The notes below the pieces were generated by a model. The model had not been told where the DNA came from. It was given only the letters and a program-made list of their open reading frames with translations, and made no database searches. The position numbers and the translations under genes were made by a program. Shown here in pieces: positions 25,134-38,401 of a stretch of 64,000 nt of DNA (its first letter is position 1; every line of letters starts with the position of its first letter). The DNA comes from Luzula sylvatica (taxonomy: Eukaryota; Streptophyta; Magnoliopsida; Poales; Juncaceae), in contig CAMPEJ010000007.1 in the NCBI GenBank assembly GCA_946800325.1, positions 806,001-870,000 of the forward strand, in the 5' to 3' direction.

Positions 25134-26250
25134 CAAACACTAAGAAAGTTTGTTTTTCGATTCAAAACAATTTGTTTATGCTTTGGGGAGTTCAAATAAC
25201 GTATTTTGAGATCATTCGAATCGTATCTTTTACCACGTAACATTTCACCAAAATTTACAAACGCTAGGAAAGTTTGTTTTTCGATTCAAAACAATCTGTT
25301 TATGCTTTGGGGAGTTCAAATAACGTATTTTGAGATCATTTGAATCGTATCTTTTACTACATAACATTTCACCAAAATTTACAAACGCTGAGAAAGTTTG
25401 TTTTTCGATTCAAAACAATCTGTTTATGCTTTGGGGAGTTCAAATAACGTATTTTGAGATCATTTGAATCGTATCTTTTACCACATAACATTTCACCAAA
25501 ATTTACAAACACTGAGAAAGTTTGATTTTCGATTCAAAACAATCTGTTTATGCTTTGGGGAGTTCAAATAACGTATTTTGAGATCATTTGAATCGTATCT
25601 TTTACCACATAACATTTCACCAAACTTTACAAACACTAAGAAAGTTTGTTTTTCGATTCAAAACAATCTGTTTATGCTTTGGGGAGTTCAAATAACGTAT
25701 TTTGAGATCATTGGAATCGTATCTTTTACCACATAACATTTCACCAAAATTTACAAACACTAAGAAAGTTTAATTTTCGATTCAAAACAATCTGTTTATG
25801 CTTTGGGGAGTTCAAATAACATATTTTGAGATCATTCGAATCGTATCTTTTACCACATAACATTTCACCAAAATTTACAAACACTAAGAAAGTTTGTTTT
25901 TCGATTCAAAACAATTTGTTTATGCTTTGGGGAGTTCAAATAACATATTTGTAGTTCATTCGAATCGTATCTTTTACCACATAACATTTCACCAAAATTT
26001 ACAAACACTAAGAAAGTTTGTTTTTTCGATTCAAAACAATCTGTTTGTGCTTTGGGGAGTTCAAATAACGTATTTTGAGATCATTTGAATCGTATCTTTT
26101 ACTACATAACATTTCACCAAAATTTACAAACGCTGAGAAAGTTTGTTTTTCGATTCAAAACAATCTGTTTATGCTTTGGGGAGTTCAAATAACGTATTTT
26201 GAGATCATTTGAATCGTATCTTTTACCACATAACATTTCACCAAAATTTA
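25134..26250. repeat. Tandem 9-mer, copy 2
   Basis: Follows the 24018-25133 series at +1116. The eighth unit (26002-26126) has an extra T, giving 1117 bp. The ninth differs ('caaacgctgag', T84), so the tandem match ends there. Private changes are 'gctaggaaag' near 25261 and 'gtagttcatt' near 25952. Confidence 0.8.
26002..26126. repeat. 125-bp monomer, T run lengthened
   Basis: Has 'gttttttcgattc' with six T where the consensus has five. This looks like simple homopolymer slippage. It is not repeated elsewhere in the window. Confidence 0.92.
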
Positions 26251-27738
26251 CAAACACTGAGAAAGTTTGTTTTTCGATTCAAAACAATCTGTTTATGCTT
26301 TGGGGAGTTCAAATAACGTATTTTGAGATCATTGGAATCGTATCTTTTACCACATAACATTTCACAAAAATTTACAAACACTAAGAAAGTTTGTTTTTCG
26401 ATTCAAAACAATCTGTTTATTCTTTGGGGAGTTCAAATAACGTATTTTGAGATCATTTGAATCGTATCTTTTACCACATAACATTTTACCAAAATTTACA
26501 AACACTAAGAAAGTTTGTTTTTCGATTCAAAACAATTTGTTTATGCTTTGGCGAGTTCAAATAACGTATTTTGAGATCATTTGAATCGTATCTTTTACCA
26601 CATAACATTTCACCAAAATTTAGAAACACTAAGAAAGTTTAATTTTCGATTCAAAACAATCTGTTTATGCTTTGGGGAGTTCAAATAACGTATTTTGAGA
26701 TCATTCGAATCGTATCTTTTACCACATAACATTTCACAAAAATTTACAAACACTAAGAAAGTTTGTTTTTCGATTCAAAACAATCTGTTTATGCTTTGGG
26801 GAGTTCAAATAACGTATTTTGAGATCATTTGAATCGTATCTTTTACCACATAACATTTTACCAAAATTTACAAACACTAAGAAAGTTTGTTTTTCGATTC
26901 AAAACAATCTGTTTATGCTTTGGGGAGTTCGAATAACGTATTTTGAGATCATTTGAATCGTATCTTTTACCACATAACATTTCACAAAAATTTAGAAACA
27001 CTAAGAAAGTTTAATTTTCGATTCAAAACAATCTGTTTATGCTTTGGGGAGTTCAAATAACGTATTTTGAGATCATTCGAATCCTATCTTTTACCACATA
27101 ACATTTCACCAAAATTTACAAACACTAAGAAAGTTTGTTTTTCGATTCAAAACAATTTGTTTATGCTTTGGGGAGTTCAAATAACGTATTTTGAGATCAT
27201 TCGAATCGTATCTTTTACCACGTAACATTTCACCAAAATTTACAAACGCTAAGAAAGTTTGTTTTTCGATTCAAAACAATCTGTTTATGCTTTGGGGAGT
27301 TCAAATAACTTATTTTGAGATCATTTGAATCGTATCTTTTACCACATAACATTTCACCAAACTTTACAAACACTAAGAAATTTTGTTTTTCGATTCAAAA
27401 CAATCTGTTTATGCTTTGGGGAGTTCAAATAACATATTTGTAGATCATTCGAATCGTATCTTTTACCACATAACATTTCACCAAAATTTACAAACACTAA
27501 GAAAGTTTGTTTTTCGATTCAAAACAATCTGTTTGTGCTTTGGGGAGTTCAAATAACGTATTTTGAGATCATTTGAATCGTATCTTTTACTACATAACAT
27601 TTCACCAAAATTTACAAACACTAAGAAAGTTTGTTTTTCGATTCAAAACAATCTGTTTATGCTTTGGGGAGTTCAAATAACGTATTTTGAGATCATTTGA
27701 ATCGTATCTTTTACCACATAACATTTCACCAAAATTTA
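26251..27738. repeat. 12-mer higher-order unit (1488 bp)
   Basis: Twelve units whose markers include 'gtttattctttgg' (26375 unit), 'ggcgagttc' (26499), 'gagttcgaataac' (26871), 'accacgtaac' (27119), 'aacttatt' (27243), 'aacatatttgtag' (27367) and 'gtttgtgc' (27491). The series restarts at 27739, where it is expanded by five units. Confidence 0.88.
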
Positions 27739-29846
27739 CAAACACTGAGAAAGTTTGTTTTTCGATTCAAAACAATCTGTTTATGCTTTGGGGAGTTCAA
27801 ATAACGTATTTTGAGATCATTGGAATCGTATCTTTTACCACATAACATTTCACAAAAATTTACAAACACTAAGAAAGTTTGTTTTTCGATTCAAAACAAT
27901 CTGTTTATTCTTTGGGGAGTTCAAATAACGTATTTTGAGATCATTTGAATCGTATCTTTTACCACATAACATTTTACCAAAATTTACAAACACTAAGAAA
28001 GTTTGTTTTTCGATTCAAAACAATTTGTTTATGCTTTGGCGAGTTCAAATAACGTATTTTGAGATCATTTGAATCGTATCTTTTACCACATAACATTTCA
28101 CCAAAATTTAGAAACACTAAGAAAGTTTAATTTTCGATTCAAAACAATCTGTTTATGCTTTGGGGAGTTCAAATAACGTATTTTGAGATCATTCGAATCG
28201 TATCTTTTACCACATAACATTTCACAAAAATTTACAAACACTAAGAAAGTTTGTTTTTCGATTCAAAACAATCTGTTTATGCTTTGGGGAGTTCAAATAA
28301 CGTATTTTGAGATCATTTGAATCGTATCTTTTACCACATAACATTTTACCAAAATTTACAAACACTAAGAAAGTTTGTTTTTCGATTCAAAACAATCTGT
28401 TTATGCTTTGGGGAGTTCGAATAACGTATTTTGAGATCATTGGAATCGTATCTTTTACCACATAACATTTCACAAAAATTTACAAACACTAAGAAAGTTT
28501 GTTTTTCGATTCAAAACAATCTGTTTATTCTTTGGGGAGTTCAAATAACGTATTTTGAGATCATTTGAATCGTATCTTTTACCACATAACATTTTACCAA
28601 AATTTACAAACACTAAGAAAGTTTGTTTTTCGATTCAAAACAATTTGTTTATGCTTTGGCGAGTTCAAATAACGTATTTTGAGATCATTTGAATCGTATC
28701 TTTTACCACATAACATTTCACCAAAATTTAGAAACACTAAGAAAGTTTAATTTTCGATTCAAAACAATCTGTTTATGCTTTGGGGAGTTCAAATAACGTA
28801 TTTTGAGATCATTCGAATCGTATCTTTTACCACATAACATTTCACAAAAATTTACAAACACTAAGAAAGTTTGTTTTTCGATTCAAAACAATCTGTTTAT
28901 GCTTTGGGGAGTTCAAATAACGTATTTTGAGATCATTTGAATCGTATCTTTTACCACATAACATTTTACCAAAATTTACAAACACTAAGAAAGTTTGTTT
29001 TTCGATTCAAAACAATCTGTTTATGCTTTGGGGAGTTCGAATAACGTATTTTGAGATCATTTGAATCGTATCTTTTACCACATAACATTTCACAAAAATT
29101 TAGAAACACTAAGAAAGTTTAATTTTCGATTCAAAACAATCTGTTTATGCTTTGGGGAGTTCAAATAACGTATTTTGAGATCATTCGAATCGTATCTTTT
29201 ACCACATAACATTTCACCAAAATTTACAAACACTAAGAAAGTTTGTTTTTCGATTCAAAACAATTTGTTTATGCTTTGGGGAGTTCAAATAACGTATTTT
29301 GAGATCATTCGAATCGTATCTTTTACCACGTAACATTTCACCAAAATTTACAAACGCTAAGAAAGTTTGTTTTTCGATTCAAAACAATCTGTTTATGCTT
29401 TGGGGAGTTCAAATAACTTATTTTGAGATCATTTGAATCGTATCTTTTACCACATAACATTTCACCAAACTTTACAAACACTAAGAAATTTTGTTTTTCG
29501 ATTCAAAACAATCTGTTTATGCTTTGGGGAGTTCAAATAACATATTTGTAGATCATTCGAATCGTATCTTTTACCACATAACATTTCACCAAAATTTACA
29601 AACACTAAGAAAGTTTGTTTTTCGATTCAAAACAATCTGTTTGTGCTTTGGGGAGTTCAAATAACGTATTTTGAGATCATTTGAATCGTATCTTTTACTA
29701 CATAACATTTCACCAAAATTTACAAACACTAAGAAAGTTTGTTTTTCGATTCAAAACAATCTGTTTATGCTTTGGGGAGTTCAAATAACGTATTTTGAGA
29801 TCATTTGAATCGTATCTTTTACCACATAACATTTCACCAAAATTTA
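27739..29846. repeat. 17-mer: the 12-mer plus an internal 5-mer duplication (2108 bp)
   Basis: Follows the 26251-27738 series, but the five units 27863-28482 ('gtttattctttgg' through 'gagttcgaataac') are repeated at 28483-29102. The boundary unit at 28359 carries 'gagttcgaataac' at its front and G84 with 'cacaaaaatttac' at its back. That makes it a hybrid of the fifth and first-neighbour types. After 29103 the order rejoins the 12-mer at an offset of 17 monomers. Confidence 0.88.
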
Positions 29847-32573
29847 CAAACACTAAGAAAGTTTGTTTTTCGATTCAAAACAATCTGTTTATGCTTTGGG
29901 GAGTTCAAATAACGTATTTTGAGATCATTGGAATCGTATCTTTTACCACATAACATTTCACCAAAATTTACAAACACTAAGAAAGTTTGTTTTTCGATTC
30001 AAAACAATCTGTTTGTGCTTTGGGGAGTTCAAATAACGTATTTTGAGATCATTTGAATCGTATCTTTTACTACATAACATTTCACCAAAATTTACAAACA
30101 CTAAGAAAGTTTTTTTTTCGATTCAAAACAATCTGTTTATGCTTTGGGGAGTTCAAATAACGTATTTTGAGATCATTTGAATCGTATCTTTTACCACATA
30201 ACATTTCACCAAAATTTACAAACACTAAGAAAGTTTGTTTTTCGATTCAAAACAATCTGTTTATGCTTTGGGGAGTTCAAATAACGTATTTTGAGATCAT
30301 TGGAATCGTATCTTTTACCACATAACATTTCACAAAAATTTACAAACACTAAGAAAGTTTGTTTTTCGATTCAAAACAATCTGTTTATGCTTTGGGGAGT
30401 TCAAATAACGTATTTTGAGATCATTTGAATCGTATCTTTTACCACATAACATTTTACCAAAATTTACAAACACTAAGAAAGTTTGTTTTTCGATTCAAAA
30501 CAATTTGTTTATGCCTTGGCGAGTTCAAATAACGTATTTTGAGATCATTTCAATCGGATCTTTTAGCACATAACATTTCACAAAAATTTAGAAACACTAA
30601 GAAAGTTTAATTTTCGATTCAAAACAATCTGTTTATGCTTTGGGGAGTTCAAATAACGTATTTTGAGATCATTCGAATCGTATCTTTTACCACATAACAT
30701 TTCACCAAAATTTACAAACACTAAGAAAGTTTGTTTTTCGATTCAAAACAATCTGTTTATGCTTTGGGGAGTTCAAATAACGTATTTTGAGATCATTGGA
30801 ATCGTATCTTTTACTACAAAACATTTCACCAAAATTTACAAACACTAAGAAAGTTTGTTTTTCGATTCAAAACAATCTGTTTATGCTTTGGGGAGTTCAA
30901 ATAACTTATTTTGAGATCATTTGAATCGTATCTTTTACCACATAACATTTCACCAAACTTTACAAACACTAAGAAATTTTGTTTTTCGATTCAAAACAAT
31001 TTGTTTATGCTTTGGGGAGTTCAAATAACATATTTGTAGATCATTCGAATCGTATCTTTTACCACATAACATTTCACCAAAATTTACAAACACTAAGAAA
31101 GTTTGTTTTTCGATTCAAAACAATCTGTTTGTGCTTTGGGGAGTTCAAATAACGTATTTTGAGATCATTTGAATCGTATCTTTTACTACATAACATTTCA
31201 CAAAAATTTACAAACACTAAGAAAGTTTGTTTTTCGATTCAAAACAATCTGTTTATGCTTTGGGGAGTTCAAATAACGTATTTTGAGATCATTTGAATCG
31301 TATCTTTTACCACATAACATTTTACCAAAATTTACAAACACTAAGAAAGTTTGTTTTTCGATTCAAAACAATTTGTTTATGCTTTGGCGAGTTCAAATAA
31401 CGTATTTTGAGATCATTTGAATCGTATCTTTTACCACATAACATTTCACAAAAATTTAGAAACACTAAGAAAGTTTAATTTTCGATTCAAAACAATCTGG
31501 TTATGCTTTGGGGAGTTCAAATAACGTATTTTGAGATCATTCGAATCGTATCTTTTACCACATAACATTTCACCAAAATTTACAAACACTAAGAAAGTTT
31601 GTTTTTCGATTCAAAACAATCTGTTTATGCTTTGGGGAGTTCAAATAACGTATTTTGAGATCATTGGAATCGTATCTTTTACTACAAAACATTTCACCAA
31701 AATTTACAAACACTAAGAAAGTTTGTTTTTCGATTCAAAACAATCTGTTTATGCTTTGGGGAGTTCAAATAACTTATTTTGAGATCATTTGAATCGTATC
31801 TTTTACCACATAACATTTCACCAAACTTTACAAACACTAAGAAATTTTGTTTTTCGATTCAAAACAATCTGTTTATGCTTTGGCGAGTTCAAATAACGTA
31901 TTTTGAGATCATTTGAATCGTATCTTTTACCACATAACATTTCACCAAAATTTACAAACACTAAGAAAGTTTATTTTTCGATTCAAAACAATCTGTTTAT
32001 GCTTTGGGGAGTTCAAATAACGTATTTTGAGATCATTTGAATCGTATCTTTTACTACATAACATTTCACCAAAATTTACAAACACTAAGAAAGTTTGTTT
32101 TTCGATTCAAAACAATCTGTTTATGCTTTGGGGAGTTCAAATAACTTATTTTGAGATCATTTGAATCGTATCTTTTACCACATAACATTTCACCAAACTT
32201 TACAAACACTAAGAAATTTTGTTTTTCGATTCAAAACAATCTGTTTATGCTTTGGCGAGTTCAAATAACGTATTTTGAGATCATTTGAATCGTATCTTTT
32301 ACCACATAACATTTCACCAAAATTTACAAACACTAAGAAAGTTCATTTTTCGATTCAAAACAATCTGTTTATGCTTTGGGGAGTTCAAATAACGTATTTG
32401 AGATCATTTGAATCGTATCTTTTACTACATAACATTTCACCAAAATTTACAAACACTAAAAAAGTTTGTTTTTCGATTCAAAACAATTTGTTTATGCTTT
32501 GGCGAGTTCAAATAACGTATTTTGAGATCATTTGAATCGTATCTTTTACCACATAACATTTCACAAAAATTTA
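29847..32573. repeat. 22-monomer stretch, repeated 5827-5828 bp downstream
   Basis: Units here match the 35.7-38.4 kb region in order. Shared rare markers are 'ttttagcacat' (near 30553 and 36381), 'ctacaaaacattt' and 'caatctggttatg' (near 31496 and 37324). Two 7-mer-spaced C84 units at 30626 and 31494 recur at 36453 and 37321. One unit (32327-32449) lost a base, which accounts for the 5827 versus 5828 offset. Confidence 0.83.
32327..32449. repeat. 123-bp monomer, one T lost
   Basis: Reads 'acgtatttgagatc' where neighbours read 'acgtattttgagatc'. Its partner near 38.15 kb is full length, so the loss happened after the 5.8-kb duplication. Confidence 0.92.
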
Positions 32574-34061
32574 GAAACACTAAGAAAGTTTAATTTTCGA
32601 TTCAAAACAATCTGTTTATGCTTTGGGGATTTCAAATAACGTATTTTGAGATCATTGGAATCGTATCTTTTACCACATAACATTTCACAAAAATTTACAA
32701 ACACTAAGAAAGTTTGTTTTTCGATTCAAAACAATCTGTTTATGCTTTGGGGAGTTCAAATAACGTATTTTGAGATCATTTGAATCGTATCTTTTACTAC
32801 ATAACATTTCACCAAAATTTACAAACACTAAGAAAGTTTGTTTTTCGATTCAAAACAATCTGTTTATGCTTTGGGGAGTTCAAATAACTTATTTTGAGAT
32901 CATTTGAATCGTATCTTTTACCACATATCATTTCACCAAACTTTACAAACACTAAGAAATTTTGTTTTTCGATTCAAAACAATCTGTTTATGCTTTGGCG
33001 AGTTCAAATAACGTATTTTGAGATCATTTGAATCGTATCTTTTACCACATAACATTTCACCAAAATTTACAAACACTAAGAAAGTTTATTTTTCGATTCA
33101 AAACAATCTGTTTATGCTTTGGGGAGTTCAAATAACGTATTTTGAGATCATTTGAATCGTATCTTTCACTACATAACATTTCACCAAAATTTACAAACAC
33201 TAAGAAAGTTTGTTTTTCGATTCAAAACAATTTGTTTATGCTTTGGGGAGTTCAAATAACATATTTGTAGATCATTCGAATCGTATCTTTTACCACATAA
33301 CATTTCACCAAAATTTACAAACACTAAGAAAGTTTGTTTTTCGATTCAAAACAATCTGTTTATGCTTTGGGGAGTTCAAATAACGTATTTTGAGATCATT
33401 TGAATCGAATCTTTTACTACATAACATTTGACCAAAATTTACAAACACTAAGAAAGTTTGTTTTTCGATTCAAAACAATCTGTTTATGCTTTAGGGAGTT
33501 CAAATAACGTATTTTGAGATCATTTGATTCGTATCTTTTACCACATAACATTTCACCAAAATTTACAAACACTAAGAAAGTTTGGTTTTCGATTCAAAAC
33601 AATCTATTTATGCTTTGGGGAGTTCAAATAACGTATTTTGAGATCATTTGAATCGTATATTTTACCACATAACATTTTACCAAAATTTACAAACACTAAG
33701 AAAGTTTGTTTTTCGATTCAAAACAATCTGTTTATGCTTTGGGGAGTTCAAATAACGTATTTTGAGATCATTTGAATCGTATCTTTTACCACATAACATT
33801 TCACCAAAATTTACAAACACTAAGAAAGTTTGTTTTTCGATTCAAAATAATTTGTTTATGCTTTGGGGAGTTCAAATAACGTATTTTGAGATCATTCGAA
33901 TCGTATCTTTTACCACATAACATTTCACCAAAATTTACAAATACTGAGAAAGTTTGATTTTCGATTCAAAACAATCTGTTTATGCTTTGGGGAGTTCAAA
34001 TAACATATTTAGAGATAATTTGAATCGTATCTTTTACTACATAACATTTCACCAAAATTTA
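32574..34061. repeat. Dispersed 12-mer segment, copy I
   Basis: Twelve units bounded here by a unit with 'ggggatttcaaat' and a unit starting 'caaatactgag'. Between them lie a unit with 'gaatcgaatc' followed by 'catttgacc', a 'gtttggttttcg' unit with 'tctatttatg', a 'gtatattttacc' unit and a 'caaaataattt' unit. The distance from the first marker to 'gaatcgaatc' is 782 bp in all five copies. Confidence 0.9.
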
Positions 34062-37000
34062 CAAACGCTGAGAAAGTTTGTTTTTCGATTCAAAACAATC
34101 TGTTTATGCTTTGGGGAGTTCAAATAACGTATTTTGAGATCATTTGAATCGTATCTTTTACTACATAACATTTCACCAAAATTTACAAACGCTGAGAAAG
34201 TTTGTTTTTCGATTCAAAACAATCTGTTTATGCTTTGGGGAGTTCAAATAACGTATTTTGAGATCATTTGAATCGTATCTTTTACCACATAACATTTCAC
34301 CAAAATTTACAAACACTGAGAAAGTTTGATTTTCGATTCAAAACAATCTGTTTATGCTTTGGGGAGTTCAAATAACGTATTTTGAGATCATTTGATTCGT
34401 ATCTTTTACCACATAACATTTCACCAAAATTTACAAACACTAAGAAAGTTTGGTTTTCGATTCAAAACAATCTATTTATGCTTTGGGGAGTTCAAATAAC
34501 GTATTTTGAGATCATTTGAATCGTATATTTTACCACATAACATTTTACCAAAATTTACAAACACTAAGAAAGTTTGTTTTTCGATTCAAAACAATCTGTT
34601 TATGCTTTGGGGAGTTCAAATAACGTATTTTGAGATCATTTGAATCGTATCTTTTACCACATAACATTTCACCAAAATTTACAAACACTAAGAAAGTTTG
34701 TTTTTCGATTCAAAACAATTTGTTTATGCTTTGGGGAGTTCAAATAATGTATTTTGAGATCATTCGAATCGTATCTTTTACCACATAACATTTCACCAAA
34801 ATTTACAAACACTAGGAAAGTTTGTTTTTCGATTCAAAACAATCTGTTTATGCTTTGGGGAGTTCAAATAACGTATTTTGAGATCATTGGAATCGTATCT
34901 TTTACCACATAACATTTCACCAAAATTTACAAACACTAAGAAAGTTTGTTTTTCGATTCAAAACAATCTGTTTGTGCTTTGGGGAGTTCAAATAACGTAT
35001 TTTGAGATCATTTGAATCGTATCTTTTACTACATAACATTTCACCAAAATTTACAAACGCTGAGAAAGTTTGTTTTTCGATTCAAAACAATCTGTTTATG
35101 CTTTGGGGAGTTCAAATAACGTATTTTGAGATCATTTGAATCGTATCTTTTACCACATAACATTTCACCAAAATTTACAAACACTAAGAAAGTTTGTTTT
35201 TCGATTCAAAACAATTTGTTTATGCTTTGGGGAGTTCAAATAATGTATTTTGAGATCATTTGATTCGTATCTTTTACCACATAACATTTCACCAAAATTT
35301 ACAAACACTAAGAAAGTTTGGTTTTCGATTCAAAACAATCTATTTATGCTTTGGGGAGTTCAAATAACGTATTTTGAGATCATTTGAATCGTATATTTTA
35401 CCACATAACATTTTACCAAAATTTACAAACACTAAGAAAGTTTGTTTTTCGATTCAAAACAATCTGTTTATGCTTTGGGGAGTTCAAATAACGTATTTTG
35501 AGATCATTTGAATCGTATCTTTTACCACATAACATTTCACCAAAATTTACAAACACTAAGAAAGTTTGTTTTTCGATTCAAAACAATTTGTTTATGCTTT
35601 GGGGAGTTCAAATAATGTATTTTGAGATCATTCGAATCGTATCTTTTACCACATAACATTTCACCAAAATTTACAAACACTAGGAAAGTTTGTTTTTCGA
35701 TTCAAAACAATCTGTTTATGCTTTGGGGAGTTCAAATAACGTATTTTGAGATCATTGGAATCGTATCTTTTACCACATAACATTTCACCAAAATTTACAA
35801 ACACTAAGAAAGTTTGTTTTTCGATTCAAAACAATCTGTTTGTGCTTTGGGGAGTTCAAATAACGTATTTTGAGATCATTTGAATCGTATCTTTTACTAC
35901 ATAACATTTCACCAAAATTTACAAACACTAAGAAAGTTTATTTTTCGATTCAAAACAATCTGTTTATCCTTTGGGGAGTTCAAATAACGTATTTTGAGAT
36001 CATTTGAATCGTATCTTTTACCACATAACATTTCACCAAAATTTACAAACACTAAGAAAGTTTGTTTTTCGATTCAAAACAATCTGTTTATTCTTTGGGG
36101 AGTTCAAATAACGTATTTTGAGATCATTGGAATCGTATCTTTTACCACATAACATTTCACAAAAATTTACAAACACTAAGAAAGTTTGATTTTCGATTCA
36201 AAACAATCTGTTTATGCTTTGGGGAGTTCAAATAACGTATTTTGAGATCATTTGAATCGTATCTTTTACCACATAACATTTTACCAAAATTTACAAACAC
36301 TAAGAAAGTTTGTTTTTCGATTCAAAACAATTTGTTTATGCTTTGGCGAGTTCAAATAACGTATTTTGAGATCATTTCAATCGTATCTTTTAGCACATAA
36401 CATTTCACAAAAATTTAGAAACACTAAGAAAGTTTAATTTTCGATTCAAAACAATCTGTTTATGCTTTGGGGAGTTCAAATAACGTATTTTGAGATCATT
36501 CGAATCGTATCTTTTACCACATAACATTTCACCAAAATTTACAAACACTAAGAAAGTTTGTTTTTCGATTCAAAACAATCTGTTTATGCTTTGGAGAGTT
36601 CAAATAACGTATTTTGAGATCATTGGAATCGTATCTTTTACTACAAAACATTTCCCCAAAATTTACAAACACTAAGAAAGTTTGTTTTTCGATTCAAAAC
36701 AATCTGTTTATGCTTTGGGGAGTTCAAATAACTTATTTTGAGATCATTTGAATCGTATCTTTTACCACATAACATTTCACCAAACTTTACAAACACTAAG
36801 AAATTTTGTTTTTCGATTCAAAACAATTTGTTTATGCTTTGGGGAGTTCAAATAACATATTTGTAGATCATTCGAATCGTATCTTTTACCACATAACATT
36901 TCACCAAAATTTACAAACACTAAGAAAGTTTGTTTTTCGATTCAAAACAATCTGTTTGTGCTTTGGGGAGTTCAAATAACGTATTTTGAGATCATTTGAA

Positions 37001-38401
37001 TCGTATCTTTTACTACATAACATTTCACAAAAATTTACAAACACTAAGAAAGTTTGTTTTTCGATTCAAAACAATCTGTTTATGCTTTGGGGAGTTCAAA
37101 TAACGTATTTTGAGATCATTTGAATCGTATCTTTTACCACATAACATTTTACCAAAATTTACAAACACTAAGAAAGTTTGTTTTTCGATTCAAAACAATT
37201 TGTTTATGCTTTGGCGAGTTCAAATAACGTATTTTGAGATCATTTGAATCGTATCTTTTACCACATAACATTTCACAAAAATTTAGAAACACTAAGAAAG
37301 TTTAATTTTCGATTCAAAACAATCTGGTTATGCTTTGGGGAGTTCAAATAACGTATTTTGAGATCATTCGAATCGTATCTTTTACCACATAACATTTCAC
37401 CAAAATTTACAAACACTAAGAAAGTTTGTTTTTCGATTCAAAACAATCTGTTTATGCTTTGGGGAGTTCAAATAACGTATTTTGAGATCATTGGAATCGT
37501 ATCTTTTACTACAAAACATTTCACCAAAATTTACAAACACTAAGAAAGTTTGTTTTTCGATTCAAAACAATCTGTTTATGCTTTGGGGAGTTCAAATAAC
37601 TTATTTTGAGATCATTTGAATCGTTTCTTTTACCACATAACATTTCACCAAACTTTACAAACACTAAGAAATTTTGTTTTTCGATTCAAAACAATCTGTT
37701 TATGCTTTGGCGAGTTCAAATAACGTATTTTGAGATCATTTGAATCGTATCTTTTACCACATAACATTTCACCAAAATTTACAAACACTAAGAAAGTTTA
37801 TTTTTCGATTCAAAACAATCTGTTTATGCTTTGGGGAGTTCAAATAACGTATTTTGAGATCATTTGAATCGTATCTTTTACTACATAACATTTCACCAAA
37901 ATTTACAAACACTAAGAAAGTTTGTTTTTCGATTCAAAACAATCTGTTTATGCTTTGGGGAGTTCAAATAACTTATTTTGAGATCATTTGAATCGTATCT
38001 TTTACCACATAACATTTCACCAAACTTTACAAACACTAAGAAATTTTGTTTTTCGATTCAAAACAATCTGTTTATGCTTTGGCGAGTTCAAATAACGTAT
38101 TTTGAGATCATTTGAATCGTATCTTTTACCATATAACATTTCACCAAAATTTACAAACACTAAGAAAGTTTATTTTTCGATTCAAAACAATCTGTTTATG
38201 CTTTGGGGAGTTCAAATAACGTATTTTGAGATCATTTGAATCGTATCTTTTACTACATAACATTTCACCAAAATTTACAAACACTAAAAAAGTTTGTTTT
38301 TCGATTCAAAACAATTTGTTTATGCTTTGGCGAGTTCAAATAACGTATTTTGAGATCATTTGAATCGTATCTTTTACCACATAACATTTCACAAAAATTT
38401 A
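34062..38401. repeat. Spacer of satellite between segments I and II
   Basis: Thirty-five in-register monomers. 34.39-35.26 kb and 35.26-36.13 kb form a tandem 7-mer (868 bp): 'tgattcg' recurs at 34393 and 35261, and the rare 'aataatg' at 34746 and 35614. The 'aataatg' unit just before 35261 is a junction hybrid. From about 35.7 kb the order repeats 29.8-32.6 kb. The stretch holds only satellite. Confidence 0.83.
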
